Notes under the pieces: generated by a model | Database searches by the model: none | What the model saw: only the letters and a program-made list of their open reading frames with translations | Told to the model about the DNA's origin: nothing | Shown: piece after piece, positions 28,801 through 41,900 of the stretch | Layout of the letters: the number at the start of each line of letters is the position of its first letter | How positions within the stretch are numbered: position 1 is the stretch's first letter | NCBI RefSeq assembly: GCF_024713945.1 | Contig: NC_134680.1 | Span: 2,938,001-3,002,000, forward strand | Source of the DNA: Dermatophagoides farinae | Taxonomy: Eukaryota > Arthropoda > Arachnida > Sarcoptiformes > Pyroglyphidae | Direction of reading: 5' to 3' | DNA: 64,000 nt | Made by a program: the position numbers and the translations under genes

Positions 28801-31800
28801 ATGAATCTATAACGAATACTTGCAATCTGGACTACACGATAACAACATTAACAAAAACCAGTGGCTACTTAATCAATCAATCGAATCAATCGATAGATTC
28901 ATCGATTAAACAATAGCCAGACATGTTTTTTCATCAACCATCAATTTGATTTGATCGTCATGACGATGAGTTTGACAAGTTTTCATGCAACAACAACAAA
29001 AAGGATATTAAATGAGATGACTTCATCATCATCAAAAAAAATACCGATGATGATGATGGTCTTTAGATTTTTTATTATTTTAATTCATTTTCCCGTTTTG
29101 TCTACAATTAATGCCAAAGATTTGTGTTGTGTGCTCCATTGAGCCAATTTTAGAATCAGTTTTCTTTTCCTATCTCTCTCTCTCTCTTCCATTCATTAGC
29201 ATCGATTGTGAATACATCTTTTGAATGAATAAATAAATGAATGGATGGGCTTCCCATTTTTTTCTATCTTCTTTTAGTCAATCAAAGGCCTGAGAATGGA
29301 TAGAAGATTTGATTGTATGTATCGTTGACATAAACACAGATTGTGGCGTCTTGTTTGTTACGACCGGTTGTCGGATTCAAGATTGAATCACGTTTTTTTT
29401 GCCTCTCTATTCTCGTCTATTGATGACAAACTTTTATTTTTCGATACACAATAATGATAATGGTAATGATGTGATTTTTTTTTGTTGGCAATAGTGGTGG
29501 GCCAGTTTAAATTTAAATCACCATACTGTTTGTTAAATTCTTTTTGGTTTTTTCCATTTGGTCATATATTAAACTAACCGAGTAATGATAGTTTGGGTTA
29601 TCTTGTCAAAGAAGAAAAAAGAAAACAAATCCAATATTGTCACTTTAGATATGGCGATAATAGGTTTGTTGTTGGTGGTGGTGAATGATGAGAATAAAAG
29701 TTTGAACAATTTGATGAGAACTATTTGATCTTTGGCCAGCGAAATATCTTTCTCTAATTTGACGAAAAGAAAAACAACATTCAATAATCACACAGATCAC
29801 AGGATCAGCTTGTAGTTTTGTTTGTTGTCAAATTTGGTCAACGGCCAAATAAAATCAAATAGCCGAAAAAAATGTGTGTGACAATCAGTATATATTAAAC
29901 TAAAGATTCACACGAGTTCGCGCGAAAAAAAATAATCTCATAATACTAATACCACGAAAAACATGACCATAATGATGGACATTAACATTAAGGCCATTCT
30001 TCTTCTTCTTTATTATTGACCCTTTTTTCGGCCATCCACACACAATGGAATTCAATTTCCTTTTTTTTAATTTTATTAAGTGAAACTTAGAAAGCTGATG
30101 ATTATAATCTCATTATGTTTTATTTAATTGCTTCTCTTTCTTTCGAAGAAGAGTTGCTTTGCTTTTCTTGTCAATTATAGTAGAGAATATTATAATCAGA
30201 ATCAATGTGAACATATGCAAGGCAAGAAATTATTAGCAAGAAGATAATGTTAAAAGCCTTTAACCCTTTCTTAAAAATCAATCGATAACAATGATTAATT
30301 TGTTTGTTTGTTTGTTCTGACATACAGATGAAAATGCTCGATCATTGTCATCGAATAAGAGATTCGCTATTGCATCGCCAACATCATGGACATCGACACG
30401 ATCGGATCGAATACAGAAGACCCTAATGTCAATGTCTTCGCCATATTATCAAAGAAAATCATTGCGACCATTGAATAGAAAATCAAACCTGAACAAAGAT
30501 AATAATTTGTGGGCTAGTGAATCGAGATTACAGCTATATCAACAATATCCTTCAAATCAATCATCACATATCAAACCGAGACCGACCACTGCCAATACTA
30601 ATGTTGATTCCATGGAATCGTTTGATGGTTCCATCGTCGAATCAATGGATCGAGTCGATGATGATTTCATTGATTATGATGAAGAAGAAAATGAAATGGA
30701 TCAGGATATTCGATCGCCAGATGATCAAATGACCACAATGAATCGTATGAAACCGGCATCAATGCCTTTACGATTAATCGAACAGATACGTTCCTATCCA
30801 ATGACTGATGATATGAATGAAACTAATCACTGTGATCATTTACTTGCATATGATTTAATGTTAAATCATTCAATTAATTCACCAATCATGGAACAACGTA
30901 TCATTATTGAATCCGAACATTTAGAACTTTATCTACGATTACATCCGGCAACAAATCGTAAGTTTTTTAATCAGTTGTGTTGAATACATTTTTTAGATTT
31001 TGATTCGTTGATGTAGGCAAATCGACTGTAGATTCTTCCACAAGTGAATCTATGGTCAATTATGATAACAATGGCAATTGGAATTGTCGACAAATGCTTC
31101 AAGCTCAATTATCTTCTACCAAATCGGCCATATTCGATTTATCAACAAGTACATTTAACGTAAGCTGCTATTTAGTGTACGGACCTCAATTTCAGTGTGT
31201 TCTGTAAGTGATTTTCTGCTTTGTTTTTGGAAATGCCATATCAATTAATTTGTTTGTTGGGTAGATTTACGTTCACCACTCATCATTTCGCATCAATTCT
31301 TCGTTCGTCAAACCAAAAAGAACAATTTTGTGGTATGACAGTTTTGAAATTTGTAAGTGACATTCATCATTTATTTTCTGTTATTTATCAAAATGTCTTT
31401 TTTTTCATTCAAAGAATCTACTCGACAATCGATGCCAATTAAGCTTAACGGTCAAACAGATTTCTGCCACTGTGCATCATAAAAGCGGTGACAATATTGG
31501 TCATCGATTAATACGAAATCAGTTTTATCAGTCGATTCCATCGTCCATTTGGGAGATACTTCATGATACTTTACCTACAATTATGGCCGCTTCGACTAAT
31601 ATTACAACTACAAATGAACAATCTTCCTCATCATCGGGATCGACTGTGAATTGTATACGATTGTGCCAAACAATACCCTATACGAATTATAACGAGCGAA
31701 TTAATCGTAAGAATCCTAATAATAAATCTCATCGTAATAAACCGGAATCTAATCATGAATTGATGGTGATTGAAAATACAAAGCCTAAATGTATTGTTCA

Positions 31801-34800
31801 TCTTGATAACCGTAATGTAGTCAATTCAAATTTAAATCTCAATCAAAATCAAGCAGCCGCAGTTAGTAATCATTATTCGATAGCTTCGATTGGTACGACA
31901 GCGGGTATGGGAAATAGTGGATTATCAGTAGCATCATCTTTGGCTACACCTCAGATAAATGAAGCCACGAAAAAGACCTGTATTGAATCATCGAAACATG
32001 TACTTACGCACAATGGTTTAGTCATTAATCATCCCACGCTCAAATTGATCATTACTCGTCCAAGAAATGAGGATTTTGATCCAATGGAAAAAGAAACATT
32101 ACAACCGTTAGAATTTTACTTGAAACTGGAGTCGAAAAATTTGGCTTCAAATGCACAGTATTTTGATCTCGTCCTCAAGGTATGTTTGCTGTAATTAACA
32201 GACCAAATGATTCACCACATTTAATTTTTCTATCAGAAATACAAATGGTCAGCATCGGCTAGCCTGCTCTATCCTGAAATTTATCCCGGTATTTTAACAG
32301 GACAAACATCCGTACCAGTCGAATCGGCTCATCATCATCAACATCATCATGGCCATCATGATCATGATAGATTGCCCAACGTATATTTTCGATTCATATT
32401 CAACAATTTAAAGATCACTAAATGGGGCTATCGTTATGTATTGAAAATAACACTCCGATCGAATCCGGCTTGTTACACGATAGAAACAACATTCGGACCG
32501 TTTAATGTTCGACCTGCAACAGATCAATCGGAACAGCAACCATTCACCAATGATACTAACAACAACGATGTTCATTTTGTATGGACCACTGAGAAATGTC
32601 ATTCGGTTAGAATCAATCTTCAGGCTTCGATTGTGATCGATCGTGCCAGTCAACAAGTTATCGGTGGTCACACAAATGGCCATGCTCCAGTGTCCCGGTT
32701 TATTGATTATCTATGCGATTTGAATATGGAAAAATTGAACATTTTTCTGATCAATTTTTTAGCCAATCGAGCTGCGACAACAGCTTCTGATATGATTCCA
32801 TCAGTAGTGAAAGCACGTATTGCCATGCAAAATTCTGCCAGTCATCGTAGTGAACGACGACGATTGATGGCACGTAGAGAATGGACGTTTACTCACGAAA
32901 ATGACCATGCAAGATTGGTACATGATTTCATACAGGATAATGGTTTCCGAATTAACGGTACTCAATGTTTACAAATGTTGTTTCAATCAAAAAATGTATC
33001 CATGCTACATCATTTGGATCGAAAGACCAACAACAAATCGACACCAGCTCAATCGAATTCAATTCAAGAACAATTCAATCGATACTATGAAAGTTTTGCT
33101 CACTTTCAACAACAACAACTTCGTCAGAGATTGATCAACATGACATTCATATATTCGGGCGAGTTGTTGTTGAAGATAAAACAAATTTACATTAATGATA
33201 AGCCATTGTACATCTCACCTTCTCCCACTTCTACATCATCTGGGCCGAAAAAAGTTCATTTTGGGCTAGGATTTCATCGTAAAACAAAAGTTGTAGATTT
33301 TAAAAAGAATTTAACGAATCGTGCTGTCGAGAAAAGAAAATCAGATGAATCTACATCAACGATGGCTACAACCCAAGCTGAAAATAGCAACAATGAGGAT
33401 GAAGTGGAATATTTAGGTAGTAATAATAATCAAGGCTCAATGACCACAACCAAACCACACAGAACTCGTGCTAAAGCAAGTGGTTCGAATTTAAATCGAC
33501 ATGCCACGACTGTGGGTCCATTTATGATCGATGATGATAAAGAGCATCAATTTTCAAACAAATCCCTTATTTGGATTCTTATTTTATTCGTTAACACTTT
33601 ACTTGTTTTCGGTTTCATTATTTTACTGGCTGTTTGTTACTATAGAAGTTAGTATTTTGTTTGATACTTTTATCCCATTAATTAACGGTGTCTTTATCCA
33701 TAGAAATTATCTATGATACCACGATAATGAAACAACAGCAACAGCAGATCAGTAAAATGGCGGATTCGCGTAGATTGGACGATGATCCAGCCAGTGTTCG
33801 ACCTACACATCGAGATGATGTATTCATGTTGGGCACCAAAGATTATCATCCAACAAGTTCGGGTAGTTCCTATAGTTCTTACGGGTCCGGCCAACATTCT
33901 AGTTCACCACCACTTGGTTTTAGACGTAGTGCTTTTGTTGGAGCTGGTGAACGATCACTTGTCGATGAAATGATATACGAAAAGGCATTGAAAAATCAGG
34001 CGCTCAAAGTACAACACATGAATCGATTTATATCATCGGCAGCAAGTAAAGCCCGTTATCCATCACCACGTCAATTGCCAACTATAACGACAACGACAGG
34101 AATTTCTATTCAACAGGAACCGGACAATAACAGGTATAACATCCAGTAGTGGCTTCTGTAGCAGCAGCAGCAGCAATAGTAGCGATAACAGTAGTCTTAG
34201 TAGACATAGAAGTAAAAGCCGTAGTTGTAGTAATCAGCATAGACAACCTTTGACCAAAAAAATAATTAGTTATAATAATGGCCATTCTCAACAACAACGT
34301 CGTTCACAAAGCTCAAACAAATCCATCATTGACAATGGATCCCCAGCACGAACAGAAGGAACTGACAGCAACAGACGTTCTCAACAACGAAGCAACGGAA
34401 GTGGCAGTTACAACGGTCCCGTCACCCATTACTATTACAGAGGTACCGGTAAAAGAGGCAGATTCTAATGACGATAAAAATCAGCACCCATCAATCTCCA
34501 TCGCCACTACCAGTCCAGACAAGCAGACTCTCAGTCTGCCTCATGTAAAAGAGGAATCAACTAAGACTGAGAGATTGGAAGAAATCGAAACACCCAAACC
34601 AATCGTTGTCAATTACAATGAAGACTGGGATTTGCTTACACCTGTTTCGCCATCTACATCTCGGTCATCTAACAAAATTGGAAGTAGAAATCGACAACGA
34701 CGACGATCTAGCTTACGTCCGATGGCCAATGGTCGTTATTCTACGTTATCATTGGCTCATGATGAAGAGGCCGAAGATTCATCAACAGGTTCAAGCGATT

Positions 34801-35702
34801 CACTAGACCGTACATACTCGTTGCGTGGTGATGAGAATGAAGATGAAAAATATTTCATCTACAAAGTAAAAGATATAAATCTGGTGCCCAGAAAAGAATG
34901 TGTAGGCAAAGTTATCGTTCCACGTGATATGTTTGGCGGCCGTGGCCATAATATTACCTTGGAGGAATTTCGAAAACTTATACGCCAATCTAGTGATGAG
35001 ATGCTACGAGAAGCAGCACGACAACGATTCAAATATCTGGCCGAATCATATCATTTGGTTGCATCCACTCAGGAATCGGAAACACCTGTACGACAAATGT
35101 ATCCAGCTCAAGGTGTATTTATAAAATTGGATAACGAACCCTATCCATGGCGTCGTGAAGTAGATACCAGTTGGACAGCTAAATTACAAGCCGAATACGA
35201 ACGCAAATTCGGACCGATTCAGCTATCCTCATCTCGTCAACAACGTAAACGAAGTTCAATAAGTCCGGCACAGCTAGGACGATTATCACGTATACAAGAA
35301 GAAGATAAAGATCGTGAATGTGAGGAAGAGGAAGAAAACCGAAACGTTTGGGATCCTAAACGAATCATTCAACAAACACAACGGCGTCGTAACAGTACTA
35401 ATCGTGTTGCTCCGTTAGCCATGAATGTTTACGACAATAAATTAAGCTCGACGTATCCATCACGAACAAGTGCCTTTCGAACTGCCAATCATATGGGCAA
35501 GTATGATTGGTTTCAATCACAACCAGCGACTACATCAACATCATTTGATCATCGTTATGGACAACGACGAAAACAACCGGTGGCCAGAGCTCGTTATAAA
35601 GGAGGACGTAAGTTTCAGAACTACTGTCTCATTTGACTATAATATTAATATGATGATAATTTATTTTTTTGTAATTGAATAGGGCCACCTTGGAGATTTT
35701 GA
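25894..35702 (+). CDS. Large unrecognised single-pass membrane protein
   Basis: Exons with matching phases are 25894-26761, 30328-30957, 31017-31203, 31265-31352, 31415-32179, 32237-33647 and 33704-34133, then probably 34514-35607 and 35683-35702 (1,830 residues). If the intron at 34134 is not spliced, the frame stops at 34149 (1,464 residues). Exon 1 is Asp/Asn/Ser-rich with a basic patch (KRRKRRRRKK), then a hydrophobic stretch MASLIMLMTIYC before Cys-containing, secreted-looking sequence. Translation could instead start at that Met as a signal peptide. The extracellular part is beta-rich with scattered Cys (FNVSCYLVYGPQFQCVL, FRFIFNNLKITKWGYRYVLKI). The membrane span is LIWILILFVNTLLVFGFIIL near 33565-33640. 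The tail is Ser/Arg-rich. I know no named family for it. ATG 25894 is the first in frame. Intron 1 is 3.6 kb; the other canonical introns are 56-75 nt. Confidence 0.7.
27505..27592. repeat. Direct repeat, copy 1 (88 bp)
   Basis: This matches 27754-27841 essentially base for base. A second shared block (GGTCATTCTACATTTTATTT) follows each copy at about 27643 and 27850. This is a local duplication with a later insertion or deletion between the blocks. Confidence 0.9.
27754..27841. repeat. Direct repeat, copy 2 (88 bp)
   Basis: Second copy of the 27505-27592 unit, offset by 249 bp. The trailing shared block is offset by only ~207 bp, so copy 2 lacks about 40 bp that copy 1 has. Confidence 0.9.
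34134..34513 (+). other. Ambiguous intron or exon with shifting reading frames
   Basis: Upstream coding runs in one frame up to TAG at 34147-34149. Between about 34110 and 34468 only a second frame is open across the start of the segment (Ser/Arg-rich, many AGT/AGC codons). From 34266 a third frame is open and continues as the downstream coding region. Splicing AG/GTATAA at 34133 to CCAG/T at 34513 or CTCAG/T at 34534 restores frame exactly. However, the segment has exon-like composition rather than the AT-rich composition of other introns here. Confidence 0.5.
34278..35702 (+). CDS. DIX-like cytoplasmic region, or separate downstream ORF
   Basis: If read alone, this is 449 residues from ATG 34278, with an intron at 35608-35682 (GTAAGT...ATAG) and a last exon encoding RPPWRF. 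It is more likely the cytoplasmic end of the membrane-protein gene upstream, because only 128 nt separate the two frames. Order: acidic Ser/Thr-rich linker, a basic patch (RNRQRRRSS), then a compact region at about residues 190-285. That region contains IYKVKDINLVPRKE, a TLEEFRKLI helix, RQRFKYLAESYHL, and ESETPVRQMYPAQGVFIKLD. The strand-helix-strand order and the 'TLxxFKxxL ... FK' pattern recall DIX domains (Axin, Dishevelled). This is a fold guess from pattern only. The rest is Arg/Ser/Glu-rich and probably disordered. Confidence 0.65.
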
Positions 35703-35867
35703 ACTGCCTGCGATCAACGAATTGTTTTTTCTACTTAATATTTTTCTCATTTATTTTCATGTACATATCATTCATCACTGAATTTCAAACATTGTTTTTT
35801 TATTCTTTTGAATTTTTTGGATTCTTTTTATTATTATTATCATTATATAAAAAACAATTTATTATAC

Positions 35868-35873
35868 TGATCA
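35868..35873 (-). promoter_or_regulatory. AATAAA poly(A) signal of the minus-strand repeat gene
   Basis: TTTATT on the plus strand is AATAAA on the minus strand, 28 nt past the TAA at 35901. The convergent plus-strand gene stops at 35702, only 198 bp away. Confidence 0.55.
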
Positions 35874-35900
35874 TTTATGTGAATACAAAATGATTTTCAT

Positions 35901-38900
35901 TTACAACAATGAATTAATTGTACGATTTTCTGCTACATTGAACAATCGACCTGATATGACAGCAGAAAGAATAGATGCTGAATGTTGATTTGAGCCAATT
36001 GCTAGGTATAGATCATGATTGAACCAATAATGATTGATGCTGATAATTTTCCATGGTATATGAAATTTTTTTTCTCGAAATTTATTTTTGTTTCCATCTA
36101 ATCGATACATTTGTACATCTGAAGATGATGATATCATCAAATAAGTAATGGTTGGACCCGTTTGTACAACACGAATATCAATGATTGCTTTAATCGTAGA
36201 TAATTGCTGGTAGCTATCCATCATTAGTTTTCCATTGTTCGATCGAATCAATTGAAATAGATCGATGTTAAATACATTGGTACCAAATGTTTGATAATGA
36301 CAATCGCTTGATTTGGAATATAGAACCAATAATCGTTCTTGTAAAGGTATGATTCGTGTAAGATAATAAGTATCTGGTGCTCTAATTGGCTGAGAAATGT
36401 AAGGATCAAAACGTTCTTCATGATGGTTCCAATGATGTATGGCCATTGTATGATTGGTACCAACACCAACAATGATCGACAATAAAATAGCATCGGAAAA
36501 TTCATACAAATCATAATCCCAAACCATTGCAAGGGGATTGTTCATTTCTTCAAAATAACTGCCACTGTGTTTGAACAGGACGATTTCACCGTGTTGTGAT
36601 TGCAGCCAAGTTTTCATACGATAATGGATCAACAGGTATTCAATGGGGCCAATGGTGAATGAACGAGCCGAATGGATTTTGTGACCGTTTTTAATGGGTA
36701 ATCGATATAAAGTTTGTCTCAGCAGGTTGTCATCCAATTGATCAGTAGACATGGAAGATAGAAATTCGAAAGTATTCCAAAATTGCACATGATACGATGA
36801 TTCGACAATTTCAGTTGGCTTTGACCCATCATTTCGATGTATACATTGTGTCGGTTTGGAAATAATCAATGCCAATGATTGAGGTGATAATGGTGATTGA
36901 ATAGCTATGATCGAAGTATTGAGCCAAAATCGATTACTATCATGCAATAGACCTGATTGCCTGTCCAGATGATAATAACCGGATCGATGAGACTGACATT
37001 TAGTCATGGATTGAGTATCGCCAACATGACCATTGGTAATCATTGCAACAATATTACGACCATCCATTGTGATTGGATAGAAATTGCGAATAGCAATCGG
37101 CAATGTTTGATGTAATCGGAAATATCGAACATCTAGAATAAAAAAAAATTTAATTTATTAAACAGGTTAAATATCGATCCAAAAAAAAATTTACCGCTAA
37201 CAAAATATGAAGTAAAATTGTGGGTAATTATTTGTTCATCACGTTTTGTTTCCCGCAATTGTCGTTCAACTTGATGCCGATAATGACCAATATCATGCTC
37301 CATTTGGAGCAAATGTTGGTGAAAACTTGAAACTGGTATTCCATTCAATGTTTTATTGATACGTATCGTTCCAACATGAATCGGTTGTTCGAATATTAAT
37401 TTACCATTGATCATAGATTGATTGTTTAAGATCCGGCGATCAATCCATTGATCACGAATGTCACGAAATAGATCAACATTGTTGATCAAGTTGGTGCGAA
37501 CATTCAAACGACCTTGGATAATTAAAGGGTCTTTAAAGAATTTTTTACCAGATATTTGTATTGGATCAGAGCGATTCGATAAAATAGATTTGAAGATCAG
37601 ATCATTGACTGGGATGTCGTTAATCCGGTGATGAACAGCCAGATTACGTATTCGAATGGGATGTTTAAATCGAACGGTAGCCAACACTCGACGAGGATTG
37701 GTATCATTAATCATTATTCCATTATGAACGAATCTTGTTACATTGATATGATTGATCAATTGAGCATTCAAATTTCTATGAATGTGAACTTTACGTCGAA
37801 AGTTTGTCTGACCGGTAATCGTTTCATTTGTGTAGGTAAGAATAAAATCCGATGGAAATCGTATTCCATTCAAAGTTTGGCCCAACCGAATCGATCGGCC
37901 AAATGTGATGTTACCGGTAAAGATTTTGTTTCCATGAATAGGTCCACTGTTATTGACACGGACGACATTGGTGAACATATCAGTCAGATTATAACGATTA
38001 AAACGACCACTAGTTGTCATTAATCTACGGCCTTTAGCTTGATCAATATTGCCTTGAATCTTCAATGGTTTTAGAAATGTTTTCATACCAGTTATCTCTT
38101 GTGGTCGATCGGTAACGACAGCATCAGTAAGCAAGAGAGACAGATTACGTCGATTTATAAGATTGTTGATGTAGATACGACCTACTGTTACATCTTCGAC
38201 AAAATACAAACCATTCTGAATGTGCCGTTCACCATTAATCAAATTTGGCAGAAAATTATCTTGACCATTGATATTGGATAAGAACCTGACATTGCCGCGA
38301 ATAATCAGTTTTGGTACATGATATTTGCCGGTCAGATTGAATATCGCACCATGATGAACAGATTCTCGTTTGATCGACGTTTCAACCAGATGATCAAAAT
38401 AGCATCGATTGATCAAGCCAGTGACATGAAGATTTTGGATTTGTTGAAGATTTTCAAATATGATATCAGTGTTGAACCTATTTACAAGACAAGGAAAAAT
38501 CAAATCAGAGGTATAAGAATTCAATGTTACTTACACCAATGTCGGTGAATTGAGCCAAACATAATTTCGTATTGGAATCTGATTGATTTTAACCGTATCA
38601 ATTGGGAGTCTTAAATTCATGACGGATAATGGTTTAAGAAAAACATGACGAGCAGTAATGTTTTGAGAACCATGAATTGAGAGTTTCTTCAATGTTCGAC
38701 GATTAATATCGATTATATCGTAGCCATTGAGTGTTCCACCATTTGACAAAGTCAGATAAGTAACATTCCAATTACCAAGTATGAATTCAAGGCTACCAGA
38801 TTGACTTGGATAAATGTCTATAACATCTGAATCTTTACGTAAAACCTGTTCGAAATATGTTCGATCCAAATGGTTGATCGTCTTGAATTTTTCAATGTGA

Positions 38901-41900
38901 TCAAACGTCGCATTCATAAAATATAAGATCGATCCAATCGTTTGACTAGAATTCAAAGGTATGGCCCAATGCATTGCTTGATCAATGTGGACACCATCAA
39001 TGGTCCCGTTGATCATTTGTATCGATTCAACATGGAGACCATCTGGAAAATGTTTATTATATAGTTGAATTATAGGATATCCTTGACCGGTTGGTTTTTG
39101 AACTGAATCGGTCCAGAATCGTTCATAGTTGACGCCATTGACAGTTCGATTGATTATCAAAGCTTGAAAAAACAGTCATTTATTCGACAAATAATGAAAT
39201 TTGCATGAATGGAAACTAACCTTTAACGCGTAAATCTTGTAGAATGATTATATTGGTGAGCCACAATGGCTTTTTGATTGTTTGCATTGGCGCATCACTG
39301 CTCACATCGATAGTGTCATTCAAATTATGGCCACTGATTTTTTGATCGCCTATGTACAGATTACCTGTAATCACCAAATCGGTGAATGTTTTATGACCAG
39401 CGATCATTTCATCGCCATTTAAATGGACTATGGATTCAAAGTGTTGACCAATACGAACACCATTTACCGTACCGTTTGGTCCAAGATGGATATTCTTAAC
39501 TGTTATAGGCTGTTGAAAATATTTAGTACCTGAAATGACAATATCATCACTTGTTTCATCATTTCTGCTGATAAAATCTTCAGGGAATCGAAGATTATTA
39601 CTGCCATAATAGTTAAAAGTTAGATTCGAAACACTCATAGGGCCAGTGTATGTCAATGGAATGGCAAATATTTGCGGTTTGTTTCGTAGAAGAACATTAG
39701 ACAACTTTTGTCGTACATAAAGCCAATCGAATTGATTGAAATAATTAGTGTACACGGCCTGATCAACAATTATATGTTTGGCTACGACAGGCGTACTCAT
39801 CGAAACCATAGTATCCAGTTTGTAATATATATCAGATAAGTCTACATTGTTCGTCAGGGAATCTGGTCGCATGTTAACATGACCTTGAACCAAAAGATCA
39901 TTGTTGAAATATTTTCTTCGTAAATAAACTTTGTGGGCAGTTGATTTTCGACGCAAAAGAAAATTTTCTGGTCGAAAGCGATTGTTCAGGAATTCGATAG
40001 TCAAATTATGAAATTTGGTTGAAAATGTTTGAAACATTAAAGGCTTTGTATACAGAGGTTTTCGAGTAAAATCTTGATCGCCTTTGGTGAGCAATACATC
40101 GTCATTGAGATTCAATCCATTTATTGTACCAATAACGGTTAAATTGCCATTGACTTGGACAGGGTTTTGAAAATGTAACGGACTTTCGATTATGATCATC
40201 CCTGTAATATCCATACGAGCGGTATTGTTGATGAAATGATGGAAATCGATCCGTTCGTTGATTCGATTCAACAACGATAAATTCTGTATCCACAATTGTT
40301 GGCCACCAAAACTCCAGCCATCACCTTGCAATTGTTGTATGGTTATATTAGGATGATCTAACCATACAATTTTCGATAAAAAATCGTGGAAATTTAAATC
40401 ATTCACATTGGTATCGATAACCACCTGTTCGACCGTTAAGTTTGCAAAGGTTTTCCAACCACGCAACAACTGTATTGCATAAGGCCGATCTTGATACAAA
40501 TCAACCAGACGAACATCGTTAATTTGAGTAGCCGTAGTTCCGTTGAACAATTCTAACCGTTGATAATAGTGTCTAACATTTGCGGCTACAAATTGTGTTG
40601 GTGCTGTCACAGTCGTTAACATGGCTGATTTCATAGGAATTCCATTTATTTGATAAGCATTAAGTTGATTAATTTGCATACCATTCATGAATCTAAGTGG
40701 CACTTCAACTGTTTGATCACCATTGAGGGATAGTGAGCCATTGGCATAGATATCAAAATTGATGTCATTTAAATAAAAATGTGATTCCATCGATGACACC
40801 ATCAATGATTCGGTTCGAATCGGATGATGAAATTCAATGGGTGACGATATTGTCTGATTTGTCGATTTCAACATGACTGTTTGATTAATGCGGTTTTCCA
40901 GATGATCAAGACGACCATTTACGCTATCCAAGAAAACGACCACACGATCACCTTTTGTTACTTTGCCTGAATGTCGTTCCACAAATTAATTGAATGGATT
41001 TTTCATTGTACTGAGCATGGACTAACCTGGTATTTTAAGTGAAACTTGTTCAGGTATCACTCGGCTTGTTTGTAATGTATCGACTTCAATATCGACATCG
41101 ATATACGGTTGTTCTGATGATATGACCAACAAATTCTCTGATTTTCGTTTCAACGTCCTTACAGTTTGTAAGCCTCGGTCGATTCGTTCTCGAAGATCCA
41201 TCAGGCATGTGTCCAGATTATGTATCTGTTCATTTGATTCAGGCTGATGAGATTGTACGCGAGCGAATTGGCAATGATAACCTGGCTGACCTTCGTCGTT
41301 TATATTATCAGTGACAAATTTAAGCCATACAAAATATTGACGATTCGAAGTAAATATTTCCACCTGATCCAAACGATTTTGATTCCAATCGATCATTAAA
41401 TCTAGCTGATGATGAATGAATTTAGAATACACTTTATAATATAGATTTAATGATTTTCCATCAGTAGACATGATTAATGGAGGTTGATCTAACAATTTAG
41501 CCAAAGCAAATGATCGTATCCAAGTGTTATGACCAAACAGATTATCCTGGTCATCGATAATCGTATCATAGTAAAGAAGGGAATGGCCATCCCACCAATA
41601 AACATCAATATCATTGAGTTTGACGAGGAAAATGAAATCATTGTTACCAGATAGATGATGAATGGCTTGTGGTTCATTATCTAATCTGGTTAAATTATTT
41701 ACCGATGATACAAAAAGTAAACGATGAGCTCCATAATGGCCATGATCATTACTATAATCAACATGTTCGGTCAATTTGAATACGTTGAGAAAATTGTCAT
41801 GATGCCCAATGTCATCATCATGGATATAGATCGATGTCGATACTTGATGATCATACGAACAAATCAGATAGACCGAATTATCCATTGTTACCAATTTCAC

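Larger units (their letters stand above)
26762..30327 (+). other. Intron 1 of the large membrane-protein gene
   Basis: A 3,566-nt intron with GTAAGT donor and ACAG acceptor, phase 1. It holds microsatellites and a duplicated segment (27505-27592 and 27754-27841). The open frame at 28951-29142 ends in a hydrophobic, signal-peptide-like stretch but has no good donor, so I did not call it a gene. Confidence 0.6.

Noticed and set aside
28951-29142. Small secreted protein candidate with a hydrophobic segment
   Set aside because: There is no consensus donor or conserved core, and it stops soon after the hydrophobic part. It lies in a long intron full of low-complexity frames.
37628-38023. Plus-strand open frame of 131 codons
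   Set aside because: Antisense shadow of the repeat-protein exon 38477-37195.
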